Source of the DNA: a virus
Virus record (IMG/VR): IMGVR_UViG_3300034093_001431
Span: 1 to 63,168 of that record
Length of the DNA: 63,168 nucleotides
Direction: 5' to 3' (one strand)
Shown here: in pieces, positions 52,108-59,661 of the stretch
Layout of the letters: each line of letters begins with the position of its first letter
How positions within the stretch are numbered: the first letter of the stretch is position 1
Program-made: the position numbers and the translations under genes
The notes under the pieces: model-generated
The model's database searches: none
What the model was told of the DNA's origin: nothing
Seen by the model: only the letters and a program-made list of their open reading frames with translations

Positions 52108-52836
52108 CTAGCACAAACTAAGCACGAGACTCAACTCATCCTCACTGAGGAACCATGTTGCCGTATCCATGCTCACTGTCTCTGATAAGAATATAATATT
52201 CTGATAGTTCGTTATGTTATGTGAAGACTTTATGTCCAGCATGCACGTCGGGAAGTCAAGCACATTCTGCTTGAAGCCCTTCCCTGATAGTATGGTCGAG
52301 CTGTTCTTGTCAAGCCCCCTGTCGAGGTGCCTGTCCCATAGCCTGTAAGAGGACCCGTATGTTAAAGACTCGCACGCTTTTCTTGAGAGCATCCTCCCGC
52401 ACCCGACCAGCCTGTTACCCTTGTACCTGAACTCTCTGAACTCTTTAGTGTGAGAGTTATGGAAGTACACCGACTCGTACCCGCAGTAGCTCAGGCGCTG
52501 TATGTTCTGGCACAGGTTCTTTACACCTGCTGTGGATATGAGATCATCGCTACCCATGATCATGAGCGCGTCCCACTCGTGCTTCATGGCTGAAACAAAA
52601 CCTGTATTATGCTTCTCGCTGACAGGGTTGTTCCTAGCATTTACATAGTTGACAGGCACCTCAGGGTGCAGGGTCTGGGTTGCGAACACGTAGTCCTCGT
52701 GGTCAGAGAACACGACAGTCATAGACACCTCTACCCCTAGCTGAGACAGCTCCCTGTGAAGCCTGTTCATGCCGACGTAAAAGATTCTAGTAATGTTACG
52801 CCTGCCGTGAACGCAGACCAAGACCATCAACTTCAT
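52108..52836 (-). CDS. Glycosyltransferase-like protein (GT-A fold)
   Basis: 242 aa. Starts KLMVLVCVHGRRNIT, then VVFSDHEDYVFATQTL, a NARNNPVSEKHNTGF segment and MIMGSDDLISTAGV, whose GSDDL is the metal-binding DxD-type motif of family-2-like enzymes. ESVYFHNSHTKEFREF and CGRMLSRKACESL complete the usual layout. It may glycosylate phage DNA, virion proteins or host surface. It is the most distal gene of the minus cluster and overlaps its neighbour by ATGA. Confidence 0.75.
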   Translation of the reverse strand: MKLMVLVCVHGRRNITRIFYVGMNRLHRELSQLGVEVSMTVVFSDHEDYVFATQTLHPEVPVNYVNARNNPVSEKHNTGFVSAMKHEWDALMIMGSDDLISTAGVKNLCQNIQRLSYCGYESVYFHNSHTKEFREFRYKGNRLVGCGRMLSRKACESLTYGSSYRLWDRHLDRGLDKNSSTILSGKGFKQNVLDFPTCMLDIKSSHNITNYQNIIFLSETVSMDTATWFLSEDELSLVLSLC

Positions 52837-53243
52837 TCTTCACCCTCCCCCTTCTCTTCTGCCGCTTGAGACATAGCCTCGTAAGACTTCTCCCTGTATT
52901 CCTTTAGCAACTGAGCTGCGTTAGGGAACATATAGATAGGCGTATCCTTTACCTCTTTCAATAGCTGTATGTCCACTACTTCCTTCATGAGAATCTCGAC
53001 GTAGGTCTGGGCTTCTAGGAAGGTGTCTCCCCTCTGCTGATCATCCTCTGTTACCATGTCAAACATGGTTGTGATCTTGTCCTTGTTTCTCTTCATGAAT
53101 GTTTCGAAGTAACGGTTGAATGTCATCTTAACATCCCTAGTGATGTACTCACCCGCTAGTTCATCCGCTAGGTACATTAACACCATGTTCACCATGATAA
53201 ACGTGAGCATCTTGTGCTTCTTCTCTTGATCTTTTGCTGTCAT
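52833..53243 (-). CDS. Hypothetical protein, 136 aa
   Basis: Helical, with a hydrophobic stretch near the start (MLTFIMVNMVLMYLADELAG), FNRYFETFMKRNKDKITTMFD and an acidic tail (EEKGEGEE). ATGA overlap with the glycosyltransferase. No family recognised. Confidence 0.7.
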   Translation of the reverse strand: MTAKDQEKKHKMLTFIMVNMVLMYLADELAGEYITRDVKMTFNRYFETFMKRNKDKITTMFDMVTEDDQQRGDTFLEAQTYVEILMKEVVDIQLLKEVKDTPIYMFPNAAQLLKEYREKSYEAMSQAAEEKGEGEE

Positions 53244-53252
53244 TTTTATTTG

Positions 53253-53480
53253 TTATTTGTTTTCGATTTGTCCTAGTCCTTCTCTTTGGCAATGCCCTAG
53301 TATGCTACCTTCAACTATCTCATACGCCTGACCCTCTACCTTGGGTTCAATACTCTCTACCTTGTACTTGGTCTCTCCGTTAGTGTGTTTAGTTACCTCA
53401 AACTTGTATTCTCTATCAAGTATTATAACTCCGTAATAGAAGTCTATTTTCTTGTGCGGTTTAGGGTCTGTCTTAATCAT
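53253..53480 (-). CDS. Hypothetical protein, 75 aa
   Basis: Mostly beta: KIDFYYGVIILDREYKFEV and TKYKVESIEPKVEGQAYEIV. It overlaps the upstream gene by 8 nt. No family recognised. Confidence 0.65.
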   Translation of the reverse strand: MIKTDPKPHKKIDFYYGVIILDREYKFEVTKHTNGETKYKVESIEPKVEGQAYEIVEGSILGHCQREGLGQIENK

Positions 53481-53673
53481 TACTTTGTTGTTGTAGTTTA
53501 AAAAATATTTGTTTCAAATGATCGGGGATGTCCTTGACAAGCACCCCTGATGGCTGCCAATTATCCCCGACCTTGCCTATGTATTTAACCCTCCTAGTTG
53601 TGTACGAGTAGAGCCTGTTGTCAGAGGTCAGTATGTTGTACCCCTGCTTTAACTTGTATATCCTAGCCTTCAT
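53473..53673 (-). CDS. Hypothetical protein, 66 aa
   Basis: Start at 53673 (MKARIYKLKQGYNILTS) gives an ATGA junction with the upstream gene, so the longer open frame is not used. Small beta-rich protein with YSYTTRRVKYIGKVG and a C-terminal helix. No family recognised. Confidence 0.6.
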   Translation of the reverse strand: MKARIYKLKQGYNILTSDNRLYSYTTRRVKYIGKVGDNWQPSGVLVKDIPDHLKQIFFKLQQQSND

Positions 53674-54110
53674 CTGGATAGTCTTATTCCTAGTATAACG
53701 CCACCTACCAGAGCTGATGGGACTAGGACAAATGTACCCACCTTCCAAGACTTTTTCTTCACGTTAGCTTTTTTTAACTCGTCCTTCATAGAGGTCAGCG
53801 CCTGCTCCATCTCTAACTTCTGAGCCCTCTGTATGCCTGATATTTTTTTCAGGTCATCTATACTGCTGGCCTGTATCCCTGTCATCTGCTCATACGCGGA
53901 CAGCTTCTCCCTCTCCTGAACAAGTATCCCCTGCAGGAGTTTAGCCTCGTACCACCAGTAGTTGAGTGAAGTGTAGCACAGGTTGAACGCCTGATCGTTA
54001 CTTAGTCGGGGTGTACTTTCCTGAGAAGTAGTCTGACTCAAAAGAGTGTTGGTTGACAATACGCATAGCGCGATTAACACTGTCACCTGATGTAAGAATT
54101 TCTTTTTCAT
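53670..54110 (-). CDS. Signal-bearing coiled-coil membrane protein, spanin-like
   Basis: 146 aa. An N-terminal signal-like segment (KKKFLHQVTVLIALCVLSTNTLLS), Tyr/Trp-rich LCYTSLNYWWYEAKLL, a coiled coil (about 60-115) and a C-terminal span (VGTFVLVPSALVGGVILG). No good lipobox. Its 5' part overlaps the preceding envelope gene by 113 nt in another frame, as in nested spanin pairs. An envelope-spanning role in lysis or in host takeover is possible. Confidence 0.55.
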   Translation of the reverse strand: MKKKFLHQVTVLIALCVLSTNTLLSQTTSQESTPRLSNDQAFNLCYTSLNYWWYEAKLLQGILVQEREKLSAYEQMTGIQASSIDDLKKISGIQRAQKLEMEQALTSMKDELKKANVKKKSWKVGTFVLVPSALVGGVILGIRLSR

Positions 54111-54393
54111 TGTAATAGTATTTGTTGGTTATAGATGCCCTCTTGTTCTCTAGCAAAAGGATTAAAGAATCTCCGTGGCTGATCCTGTCGACTAGCTGCT
54201 GTATCATAGCTTCCCTCTGGGTCACCTGAATCTCGAGCTGCCTGATCTGATCCTCAGCGTATGTGTTTAAGGGCGAGTAGTCCACAGACCTCGACCGAAG
54301 ACCGTGCTGCATTAACAACCCGAACATGACCGACGCTGTTATTACGAACACGGGCCATAGTATCTTTCTTTTTATTGACTGTCTCTGTTGCAT
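53998..54393 (-). CDS. Inner-membrane coiled-coil protein, spanin-like
   Basis: 131 aa. One N-terminal span after a basic start (RKILWPVFVITASVMFGLLM), a periplasmic coiled coil (YAEDQIRQLEIQVTQREAMI) and a C-terminal VNRAMRIVNQHSFESDYF. Architecture matches Rz-type i-spanins. The neighbouring frame is nested in its 3' end. It lies away from the endolysin on the other strand, which is unusual. Confidence 0.55.
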   Translation of the reverse strand: MQQRQSIKRKILWPVFVITASVMFGLLMQHGLRSRSVDYSPLNTYAEDQIRQLEIQVTQREAMIQQLVDRISHGDSLILLLENKRASITNKYYYNEKEILTSGDSVNRAMRIVNQHSFESDYFSGKYTPTK

Positions 54394-54704
54394 GCTTTAT
54401 GTATTATGTTTTCTATGTCCTTGTTGAACTGGTGTATGTTGCACGGGGCGACATACTCTTGCGCTAACCTCTTGACCTGATCACCTAGCTTCATCATCAC
54501 GGCCTGAACGTCATCACCTGTCACCTTAACGAGCGCGGCTAGCGTAGTGATGAACTCTCCGTTAGCATCCAAGATCAGGGCTATGTTAGTGTCCTCGCTG
54601 TCGGTGTACACGCTGACGAGCCTGCCTACGCTGGCGTCCTCAAAGTCCAGCGCCACCCTGTTGATAGACCCTGCCTTGTAGTACCTGCACGGGGTTGTGT
54701 TCAT
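54372..54704 (-). CDS. Hypothetical protein, 110 aa
   Basis: N-terminal strands (INRVALDFEDASVGRLVSVY; TNIALILDANGEFITTL), then a helical half with DDVQAVMMKLGDQVKRLAQ. It overlaps the spanin-like gene by 22 nt and the upstream gene by ATGA. No family recognised. Confidence 0.7.
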   Translation of the reverse strand: MNTTPCRYYKAGSINRVALDFEDASVGRLVSVYTDSEDTNIALILDANGEFITTLAALVKVTGDDVQAVMMKLGDQVKRLAQEYVAPCNIHQFNKDIENIIHKACNRDSQ

Positions 54705-54937
54705 GTTTCGTATGCTAGTATATCTGACTCATCTATGACAAGCGTGCCATCCTCCGAGTCGTTAAACTTCTTTAAAGAAATGCCCGCAAGCCTGACCACC
54801 ATACCCGGAGAGACCCTTACGGCCTCCCCGGTTTTGATGACATTTGCTCGGCACACCTTGCGCTGATTAATTTTAATCAGGCTACTCACCTCTTCCAGTA
54901 TTGGTGAGATCATAACCTTGCCCTTCATCAGCCTCAT
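54701..54937 (-). CDS. Hypothetical protein, 78 aa
   Basis: MRLMKGKVMISPILEEVSSL... and VRVSPGMVVRLAGISLKKF suggest a small beta barrel. It is 2 nt from the Gp157 gene. No family recognised. Confidence 0.65.
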   Translation of the reverse strand: MRLMKGKVMISPILEEVSSLIKINQRKVCRANVIKTGEAVRVSPGMVVRLAGISLKKFNDSEDGTLVIDESDILAYET

Positions 54938-54939
54938 GG

Positions 54940-55434
54940 TTACTTTATTTGCAGGTTATTGTTCACTGAGATTGAGGCCCCGAGTACCACGGCTCCAGAC
55001 TTAATCGCGTCCTTTATTTTCGCCTTGTCTACCCTCCACTCTTCCTTCTTCACCTTGTACTCTATCGGCACAAGGTTCTCGTCCTCTACCTCAACAGACT
55101 CAGACTTCCTGAATGACACGCTGATGAGCGGGGTTGTTATCTTCTGCACGCCCATGTCTTCCATCGCCCCCTTGAGTCGCTGCTTCAGCGAGTCCACGTT
55201 GCGGGCGTTGCGAGCCTTTAATATTTTCAATCGCTCCATCTCCGCGTCGATGATGGTGTTGTTTGTCTCGTAAGCCTTCATGATGAAGCTATAGTTCTGC
55301 GCCTTCACCTCGATGCTTGACGACACGGCGTCTAATCTTTCTGCGATCTCTGGGGTGATCTCACCCTCTGCCATCTCGATCTCTAGCATGATCTCCTTGT
55401 ACTCTTGGGAGATGTTAAATAATGACTGGTTCAT
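54940..55434 (-). CDS. Siphovirus Gp157-family protein
   Basis: 164 aa. Classic Gp157 order: an N-terminal helix, AEGEITPEIAERLDAV, a coiled coil with NNTIIDAEMERLKILKARN, then TPLISVSFRKSESVEVEDE and the closing DKAKIKDAIKSGAVVLGAS...NLQIK. The family is common next to phage recombination genes (SSAP/exonuclease) and its exact role is unsettled. Here it sits directly downstream of the ERF gene. Confidence 0.9.
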   Translation of the reverse strand: MNQSLFNISQEYKEIMLEIEMAEGEITPEIAERLDAVSSSIEVKAQNYSFIMKAYETNNTIIDAEMERLKILKARNARNVDSLKQRLKGAMEDMGVQKITTPLISVSFRKSESVEVEDENLVPIEYKVKKEEWRVDKAKIKDAIKSGAVVLGASISVNNNLQIK

Positions 55435-55435
55435 A

Positions 55436-56077
55436 TTACTTGTTTGTTTTGATTGCTGTTAACTTTGCTTTCACTTCCTTGTTCACGCGGTACTTCTTGT
55501 ACACATCCTCGATAGACCCGCCCTTCTGAATGTGCGCGACCACCTTGGTATAATTCTCAGACGATTCATCTAGCCAAGGCTTCTCCTTAGCTGGCTGTTG
55601 AGCGGCAGGCGCCACGTTGGACTTCTCCTTCCCGTCTGGTCTGATGATAGCGTCCACATCATCCTCGTCCGTGGATACTAAGAACTGCTTGAGTAGGAAG
55701 TACCTGATCGCGTAAGTGACAGCTGACCCGAAGCCCTTGTCCCAGTCGTTCATCCCGTTACCCGCCCACATACAGTCCATGCTCTCGCCTGATTCGATAT
55801 CTATCCAAGTCATCTTCATGGTGATGGACGTGAACACTTCCTTCTTTACGTTACCCTTGGAGGTGGTGTATTCCTGAGTCTGGTTACTCATGCTGAGTAC
55901 CTCCGACTTAAGGATGACCTTGTGCTCGTCCATCAGTGGTCGGATGATACCGATAATCTTGTCCCCGCTAACGTACTTAAAACCGTTGGGGTTGTAATTG
56001 CTCTTGGTGTCCTCGTCCTTTGCGACAGCTCTCACCTTGCACTGAATTTCGTGCAGCTTTTTTAATAGATGCTTCAT
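55436..56077 (-). CDS. erf: ERF-superfamily single-strand annealing protein
   Basis: 213 aa. Begins LLKKLHEIQCKVRAVAKD, with YVSGDKIIGIIRPLMDEHKVIL, SITMKMTWIDIESGE and the diagnostic GNGMNDWDKGFGSAVTYAIRYFLLKQFLVSTDEDDVD. ERF proteins anneal complementary single strands for phage recombination and genome circularisation. The C-terminal part (about 150-213) carries a linker and a small helical tail. Forms an operon with Gp157 downstream. Confidence 0.93.
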   Translation of the reverse strand: MKHLLKKLHEIQCKVRAVAKDEDTKSNYNPNGFKYVSGDKIIGIIRPLMDEHKVILKSEVLSMSNQTQEYTTSKGNVKKEVFTSITMKMTWIDIESGESMDCMWAGNGMNDWDKGFGSAVTYAIRYFLLKQFLVSTDEDDVDAIIRPDGKEKSNVAPAAQQPAKEKPWLDESSENYTKVVAHIQKGGSIEDVYKKYRVNKEVKAKLTAIKTNK

Positions 56078-56481
56078 ACCTGTTTGTTTATTAATTTATA
56101 TTTGATTGCGTACCTCAGCGACTGCTTGTGCTGAGATGATTGATGCCTCCATATTACTGTGACCCACAGCGCGTCACCTGTCCTAGGTCTTAGCTTGAAT
56201 ATCCTCATCAGCACAGCCCTCCTCTTTTTTGGGTCTGGCTCGACAGCTATAAAGAGCGGGTCGAACAGTACCACCGCCCTAGTCCAGTACCTGTACCTAG
56301 GGTTCTCGATCCTAAGCAGGACCTTCTTGATGGTCTTGACTAGCTTCTGCTCTAGCTTCATGTCGTTTCGGATGGACGTGAACTTGTCGACCTGCTGCCT
56401 CCTCTTCCTTTCTAAGACAGAGTTGACCACCACTGGCTTATGTTTTTTTCTAGCTTCCCGCTTTCCTGATTGTCTGCTCAT
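56074..56481 (-). CDS. Basic hypothetical protein, 135 aa
   Basis: Strongly basic N-terminus (SGKREARKKHKPVVV; LERKRRQQ), helix KLEQKLVKTIKKVLLRI, then beta segments (WTRAVVLFDPLFIAVE; ALWVTVIWRH). ATGA overlap with the ERF gene suggests a recombination or DNA-binding partner. No family recognised. Confidence 0.7.
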   Translation of the reverse strand: MSRQSGKREARKKHKPVVVNSVLERKRRQQVDKFTSIRNDMKLEQKLVKTIKKVLLRIENPRYRYWTRAVVLFDPLFIAVEPDPKKRRAVLMRIFKLRPRTGDALWVTVIWRHQSSQHKQSLRYAIKYKLINKQV

Positions 56482-56674
56482 CTCTGCGTATGATTTTTAT
56501 GATCCTCTCCCACTCCTTGAGGTCCGCCTCTGTGTACTGGTTCTTCCCGTCGAAGACTCTCTTGACTAGCCTCCACTGTCGCTGCTCCTTGTACACCTTG
56601 AATGCCTGCTTGTATGGGATGGGCCTGTCTATAAAGAACTGAACTACTGCCCTTGCTCTTGACTCTCGTGACAT
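56450..56674 (-). CDS. Hypothetical protein, 74 aa
   Basis: Helical and basic: SRARAVVQFFIDRPIPYKQAF, QRQWRLVKRVFDGK, LKEWERIIKIIRRDEQ. A helix-turn-helix-like DNA-binding role is possible. It overlaps both neighbours by about 31 nt. Confidence 0.65.
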   Translation of the reverse strand: MSRESRARAVVQFFIDRPIPYKQAFKVYKEQRQWRLVKRVFDGKNQYTEADLKEWERIIKIIRRDEQTIRKAGS

Positions 56675-57063
56675 ATGTACTCCCTGCCCGTGATTAGTTT
56701 CAAGTCGATAGCCATACCGCCGAACAGGTGAAGCAGCGCCTCGTTCAACTCAGGGGTGTGCTTGTCCTCATCCATGAGCAGCGGCTCCATCTTCTGCCTC
56801 TTGATGTTCATGGCTCTGGAAATTTCTGACAGGTTAAAGTAGTCCCTGTAATCTACCAGAGTACTCATGAAGTTAGGCATGTTCGCGTAGTATATGCTCT
56901 TCCACTTTGGATCCTTCCATATGAAGGCGATAGCCAGCGCATGACTTAAGCACGACGAGTACTCCCTTAGTATCTTCGGAGGGGTGAGCGACACAGCCTC
57001 TGCGGCTAGGTCTTCGGGCATCGTGAGCAGCCACTCGTGAACTGTTGTTTTATTTATCGACAT
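56644..57063 (-). CDS. Hypothetical helical protein, 139 aa
   Basis: Start at 57063 (MSINKTTVHEW) follows a TATATTTG promoter; the longer frame would run into the promoter. Predicted all-helical, with LTPPKILREYSSCLSHALAIAF, NLSEISRAMNIKRQKMEPLL and LNEALLHLFGGMAIDL. First gene of the ERF transcript. Function unknown. Confidence 0.75.
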   Translation of the reverse strand: MSINKTTVHEWLLTMPEDLAAEAVSLTPPKILREYSSCLSHALAIAFIWKDPKWKSIYYANMPNFMSTLVDYRDYFNLSEISRAMNIKRQKMEPLLMDEDKHTPELNEALLHLFGGMAIDLKLITGREYICHESQEQGQ

Positions 57064-57083
57064 ATTTTGTAGTTGTTTTGCAG

Positions 57084-57091
57084 CAAATATA
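57084..57091 (-). promoter_or_regulatory. Minus-strand TATATTTG promoter
   Basis: The plus strand reads CAAATATA, giving TATATTTG on the minus strand 20 nt before the start at 57063. It is the only perfect consensus promoter seen inside the minus cluster and would drive the ERF/Gp157 block. Confidence 0.75.
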
Positions 57092-57174
57092 TAACATAAC
57101 ATGCTGACTATTAATTTAATCTGAACTTTTAATTGTTAACAGATTCCGTGTCTAATTTACACAGAAAAGTAGCG

Positions 57175-57262
57175 CCAGTCCCTGCACTACTTGATAAATA
57201 TTCTCTATAAGTATAAGAAACTTATTGGGTTTATTTATCACCTGTTAACTTGTTAGGACTGG
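57175..57262. other. Long nested hairpin in the gap before the ERF operon
   Basis: Three nested stems: CCAGTCC (57175-57181) with GGACTGG (57256-57262), GATAAATA (57193-57200) with TATTTATC (57232-57239), and ATAAGT (57207-57212) with ACTTAT (57220-57225). It lies between the 57268 gene and the 57084 promoter. It could be a terminator-like RNA structure or a regulatory site. Confidence 0.6.
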
Positions 57263-57267
57263 TAAAC

Positions 57268-57423
57268 TTACCACCTCCTGCGCTTGACTAGCTTCTTGTA
57301 CTTGGGCCTTATGATTGCGACCACGGTAAAGAATACCATGAACTTGACGCCCGCGTACATATTGAACATGGCGGAGATGTAAAGTACAGTAACTGAAAGT
57401 GTGACTGTTAGTATGTGTATCAT
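57268..57423 (-). CDS. Small membrane protein, 51 aa
   Basis: MIHILTVTLSVTVLYISAMFNMY... has one or two spans (HILTVTLSVTVLYISAM; VKFMVFFTVVAII) and a basic tail (KYKKLVKRRRW). The start lies 2 nt after the preceding stop. No family recognised. Confidence 0.6.
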   Translation of the reverse strand: MIHILTVTLSVTVLYISAMFNMYAGVKFMVFFTVVAIIRPKYKKLVKRRRW

Positions 57424-57425
57424 GC

Positions 57426-57581
57426 TCAGTGGTTTATTAGTTTAACTGTTGCCGCTGTACTCAGGGCGAGGAGTGCGAGTGTAAGCACGGCTGATACAAG
57501 CCTGCCGACCCTGTTCATTTTCTCCCACCTGATAGCCATCCGTGCGAACGACATCAGGTACAGCACGATCACGACCTCCAT
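57426..57581 (-). CDS. Small membrane protein, 51 aa
   Basis: Start chosen at 57581 (MEVVIVLYLMSF). Two hydrophobic segments are separated by RMAIRWEKMNRVGR; the second is VSAVLTLALLALSTAATV. Part of a run of three tiny genes with membrane or beta character. Role unknown. Confidence 0.55.
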   Translation of the reverse strand: MEVVIVLYLMSFARMAIRWEKMNRVGRLVSAVLTLALLALSTAATVKLINH

Positions 57582-57766
57582 ACCCGTTCGTTTTTTATTT
57601 TCCAGTGCCTGCCCCATTGGAACTGGCACTTATAGAACCTGCCTGTCAGGGTCTGGTAACTCGTGTCGTGCTTCCTGATAATGACGGAGCCCACGAACAT
57701 GGACACCGAGGAGGAGTAGTCTACCTGCCCCTCGGATGATACCACTACTGGTTTTGTCTGTTCCAT
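57569..57766 (-). CDS. Small protein, 65 aa
   Basis: N-terminal strands (KPVVVSSEGQVDYSSSV; FVGSVIIRKHDTS), then a basic aromatic C-terminus (YKCQFQWGRHWKIKNERVW). Overlaps both neighbours slightly. No family recognised. Confidence 0.55.
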   Translation of the reverse strand: MEQTKPVVVSSEGQVDYSSSVSMFVGSVIIRKHDTSYQTLTGRFYKCQFQWGRHWKIKNERVWRS

Positions 57767-58137
57767 TCTTCTACCTTTTTGTTTAGCTGATCCCTTCTAG
57801 TGTTTATAGCCTCTAACTCCGCCTTGATTTGTACGATCTCTTCATTGTAAGAGGTTTGCTGTATGCGTTCTAGGAAGACGCGAACATCTTCTTCTATAGC
57901 ATCAATGTTTATCCCGTCAGATTCATAGTCTATGTTCCAGTCCATGTGCACCCTGCGTGCTCCGTTTACATGAACGTAGACCCTGAACGTGTAGTGGGTG
58001 TCCGCTACCCTTAACTCCGCCATGTCCTCGTTCGCAAACAGGATGTTCTTGATGTCGTCACGGAAAGTAAGTTTCTTTGGCGTGTTGTGAATAGCATCCA
58101 CCACCATGTTGGCAATATTTTCTACCTGTTGTTTCAT
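57745..58137 (-). CDS. Hypothetical protein, 130 aa
   Basis: An alpha/beta N-terminal domain (VENIANMVVDAIHN; HYTFRVYVHVNGARRV) is followed by a C-terminal coiled coil (VQIKAELEAINTRRDQLNKK). ATGA overlap with the upstream gene. Function unknown. Confidence 0.7.
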   Translation of the reverse strand: MKQQVENIANMVVDAIHNTPKKLTFRDDIKNILFANEDMAELRVADTHYTFRVYVHVNGARRVHMDWNIDYESDGINIDAIEEDVRVFLERIQQTSYNEEIVQIKAELEAINTRRDQLNKKVEEWNRQNQ

Positions 58138-58436
58138 CTTCTTGTTATTATAAATTCTAAGTTTGATTTAGTTATCCTGCGCCCGACTTCGGTGGCGATG
58201 TACTCAGCCGTGTCCTCCTCGAGAGAGTTGTCGGTGTGATCCGAGCACCACTCAAAGTCTACGGCGTCGATGTCCTCGATGATATCCTCGATATCCTCTG
58301 GCTCAAAGACGTGGGCTTCTATCTTGGCTAGGGTCGAGGCCTTGGAGGACAGGCTCGGCAGGCTGTCTTCATCTACCAAGTCCCACCTCCATGTGTTCAG
58401 CACGCGGCACACCGCGTATAGGTCATTTGCTTTCAT
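58134..58436 (-). CDS. Acidic hypothetical protein, 100 aa
   Basis: KANDLYAVCRVLNTWRWD, then a very acidic middle (FEPEDIEDIIEDIDAVDFE) and TAEYIATEVGRRITKSN. Strong negative charge suggests a DNA mimic or protein inhibitor, but that is speculation. No family recognised. Confidence 0.65.
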   Translation of the reverse strand: MKANDLYAVCRVLNTWRWDLVDEDSLPSLSSKASTLAKIEAHVFEPEDIEDIIEDIDAVDFEWCSDHTDNSLEEDTAEYIATEVGRRITKSNLEFIITRR

Positions 58437-58767
58437 GCTTGTTTCTCTTGTTAACGTATCTTGATATGTTGTTTACCTGAAAGGACATGCCCTTCATGTA
58501 CTCTGGTATGGTGAGCATGCCGTACCTTTCGGTGGACTGTAGCACCGCGATGCCGACCTTGGTCCTAGGCTTCATGCCCATACGGACCTCGGTCTCTTCA
58601 TGCCACCTCTCGAATGACTCCACCTCCTCGGCGGGGAACATGTACCCTTCAAAGGATAGGTGAGTGAATAGGTTTCTGACTGTCGCGTGTACCTGCGCTA
58701 GGTACTGGGCAGACTTGGGGTCTAACTCGTTAGCCTGCTTGCTGCTGTTGTAGAATGTCTTCTTCAT
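58423..58767 (-). CDS. Hypothetical protein, 114 aa
   Basis: Helical N-terminus (LDPKSAQYLAQVHATVRNLF), LSFEGYMFPAEEVESFERWHEE, and a small beta section with VGIAVLQSTERYGML. No family recognised. Confidence 0.65.
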   Translation of the reverse strand: MKKTFYNSSKQANELDPKSAQYLAQVHATVRNLFTHLSFEGYMFPAEEVESFERWHEETEVRMGMKPRTKVGIAVLQSTERYGMLTIPEYMKGMSFQVNNISRYVNKRNKHESK

Positions 58768-58768
58768 G

Positions 58769-59152
58769 TTACTTGTTAACTATAGCGTTGAATAATCTCA
58801 TCAGCCTCAGGGTCTCGGGCGTCCTGTCGAACAGGCGGGACTTGTTGTAGTCCCTGTGCCCGTGGTAAGGGCAGCAGTAATAGATTCCTGTGCTCCCTTC
58901 AATCATCACCTTGAAGTAAGGCGTGCCCTTGGCGCTCAAAGACTCGGCTATGCACTGACGTGTTACCTGTACAGGCGTGGGCTTTTCGAATGACCTCTTC
59001 CTGACATCCCTTCCGAAGCGCTTGCTTATAATCTCCACCACGTCAGCGACCAAGAGGTCACCTAACTTCTTTCGGTTTCCGTGGAAGCGTGGGAGTGGGT
59101 AATGTTTAAGAGCCTTCACCTGCTCTATTTGTTTTGCGGTTAAATTCTTCAT
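58769..59152 (-). CDS. DnaA domain IV-like DNA-binding candidate, 127 aa
   Basis: VADVVEIISKRFGRDVRKR, a TRQCIAESLS helix and YHGHRDYNKSRLF recall the order of DnaA domain IV ('VARxxxxYL..GRDHxTV'). The match is loose and the extra YYCCPYHGH is unlike DnaA. If right, it would bind origin-like sites of phage or host. Start overlaps the upstream gene by ATGA. Confidence 0.4.
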   Translation of the reverse strand: MKNLTAKQIEQVKALKHYPLPRFHGNRKKLGDLLVADVVEIISKRFGRDVRKRSFEKPTPVQVTRQCIAESLSAKGTPYFKVMIEGSTGIYYCCPYHGHRDYNKSRLFDRTPETLRLMRLFNAIVNK

Positions 59153-59463
59153 TGTGCGTTATTGATTAGGTTTACTATTTCCTTGTAGCTTATCTTAGAG
59201 AACCCATCGCAGAACGGACATAGCCACCCTAGTGCGTCTTGGATAACCTCTTCGTCGACGACCTGCTTGTCTTGCCAATCTTTATAAGATGTTTTCCCTT
59301 CGGAAATTCCATCTAAATTGTCTTGGTCGTATCGCTCTATCCTGTCTTGATAATAGGTAGATACAATGTGTTCACCATTGTGATGCACGGTAGCTATGCC
59401 ACCGTCTTCTAGTATGACGGTCGCGTCCGTTTCTTTATTGAGAAAACCTACTGCGTATTTCAT
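59149..59463 (-). CDS. Hypothetical protein, 104 aa
   Basis: Beta-rich N-terminus (KYAVGFLNKETDATVILEDG; ATVHHNGEHIVSTYYQDR) and a C-terminal WLCPFCDGF CxxC pair, which may bind metal. No family recognised. Confidence 0.65.
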   Translation of the reverse strand: MKYAVGFLNKETDATVILEDGGIATVHHNGEHIVSTYYQDRIERYDQDNLDGISEGKTSYKDWQDKQVVDEEVIQDALGWLCPFCDGFSKISYKEIVNLINNAQ

Positions 59464-59475
59464 TGTGTTATTGTT

Positions 59476-59661
59476 TTAATTATTATTTCCGTATTCATAG
59501 CACATCTCCATGCCGAGGTCGCCCTCTCCATACTCTTCGAGACAGCGCTCAAGTTTTTTCTTTTGGTCAACCCTGTGTGCTGCCTGTTCGACCGCGACAA
59601 GGAAGGCTGCCAGACCTAGTGCAAGCAGCAGCAGGCTGACGATGTTTGTTCTGTTCTTCAT
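59476..59661 (-). CDS. Small anchored protein, 61 aa
   Basis: N-terminal membrane span or signal (NIVSLLLLALGLAAFLVAVEQAA), then a short charged tail with two Cys (RCLEEYGEGDLGMEMCYEYG). ATGA overlap upstream. Envelope location inferred. Confidence 0.6.
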   Translation of the reverse strand: MKNRTNIVSLLLLALGLAAFLVAVEQAAHRVDQKKKLERCLEEYGEGDLGMEMCYEYGNNN

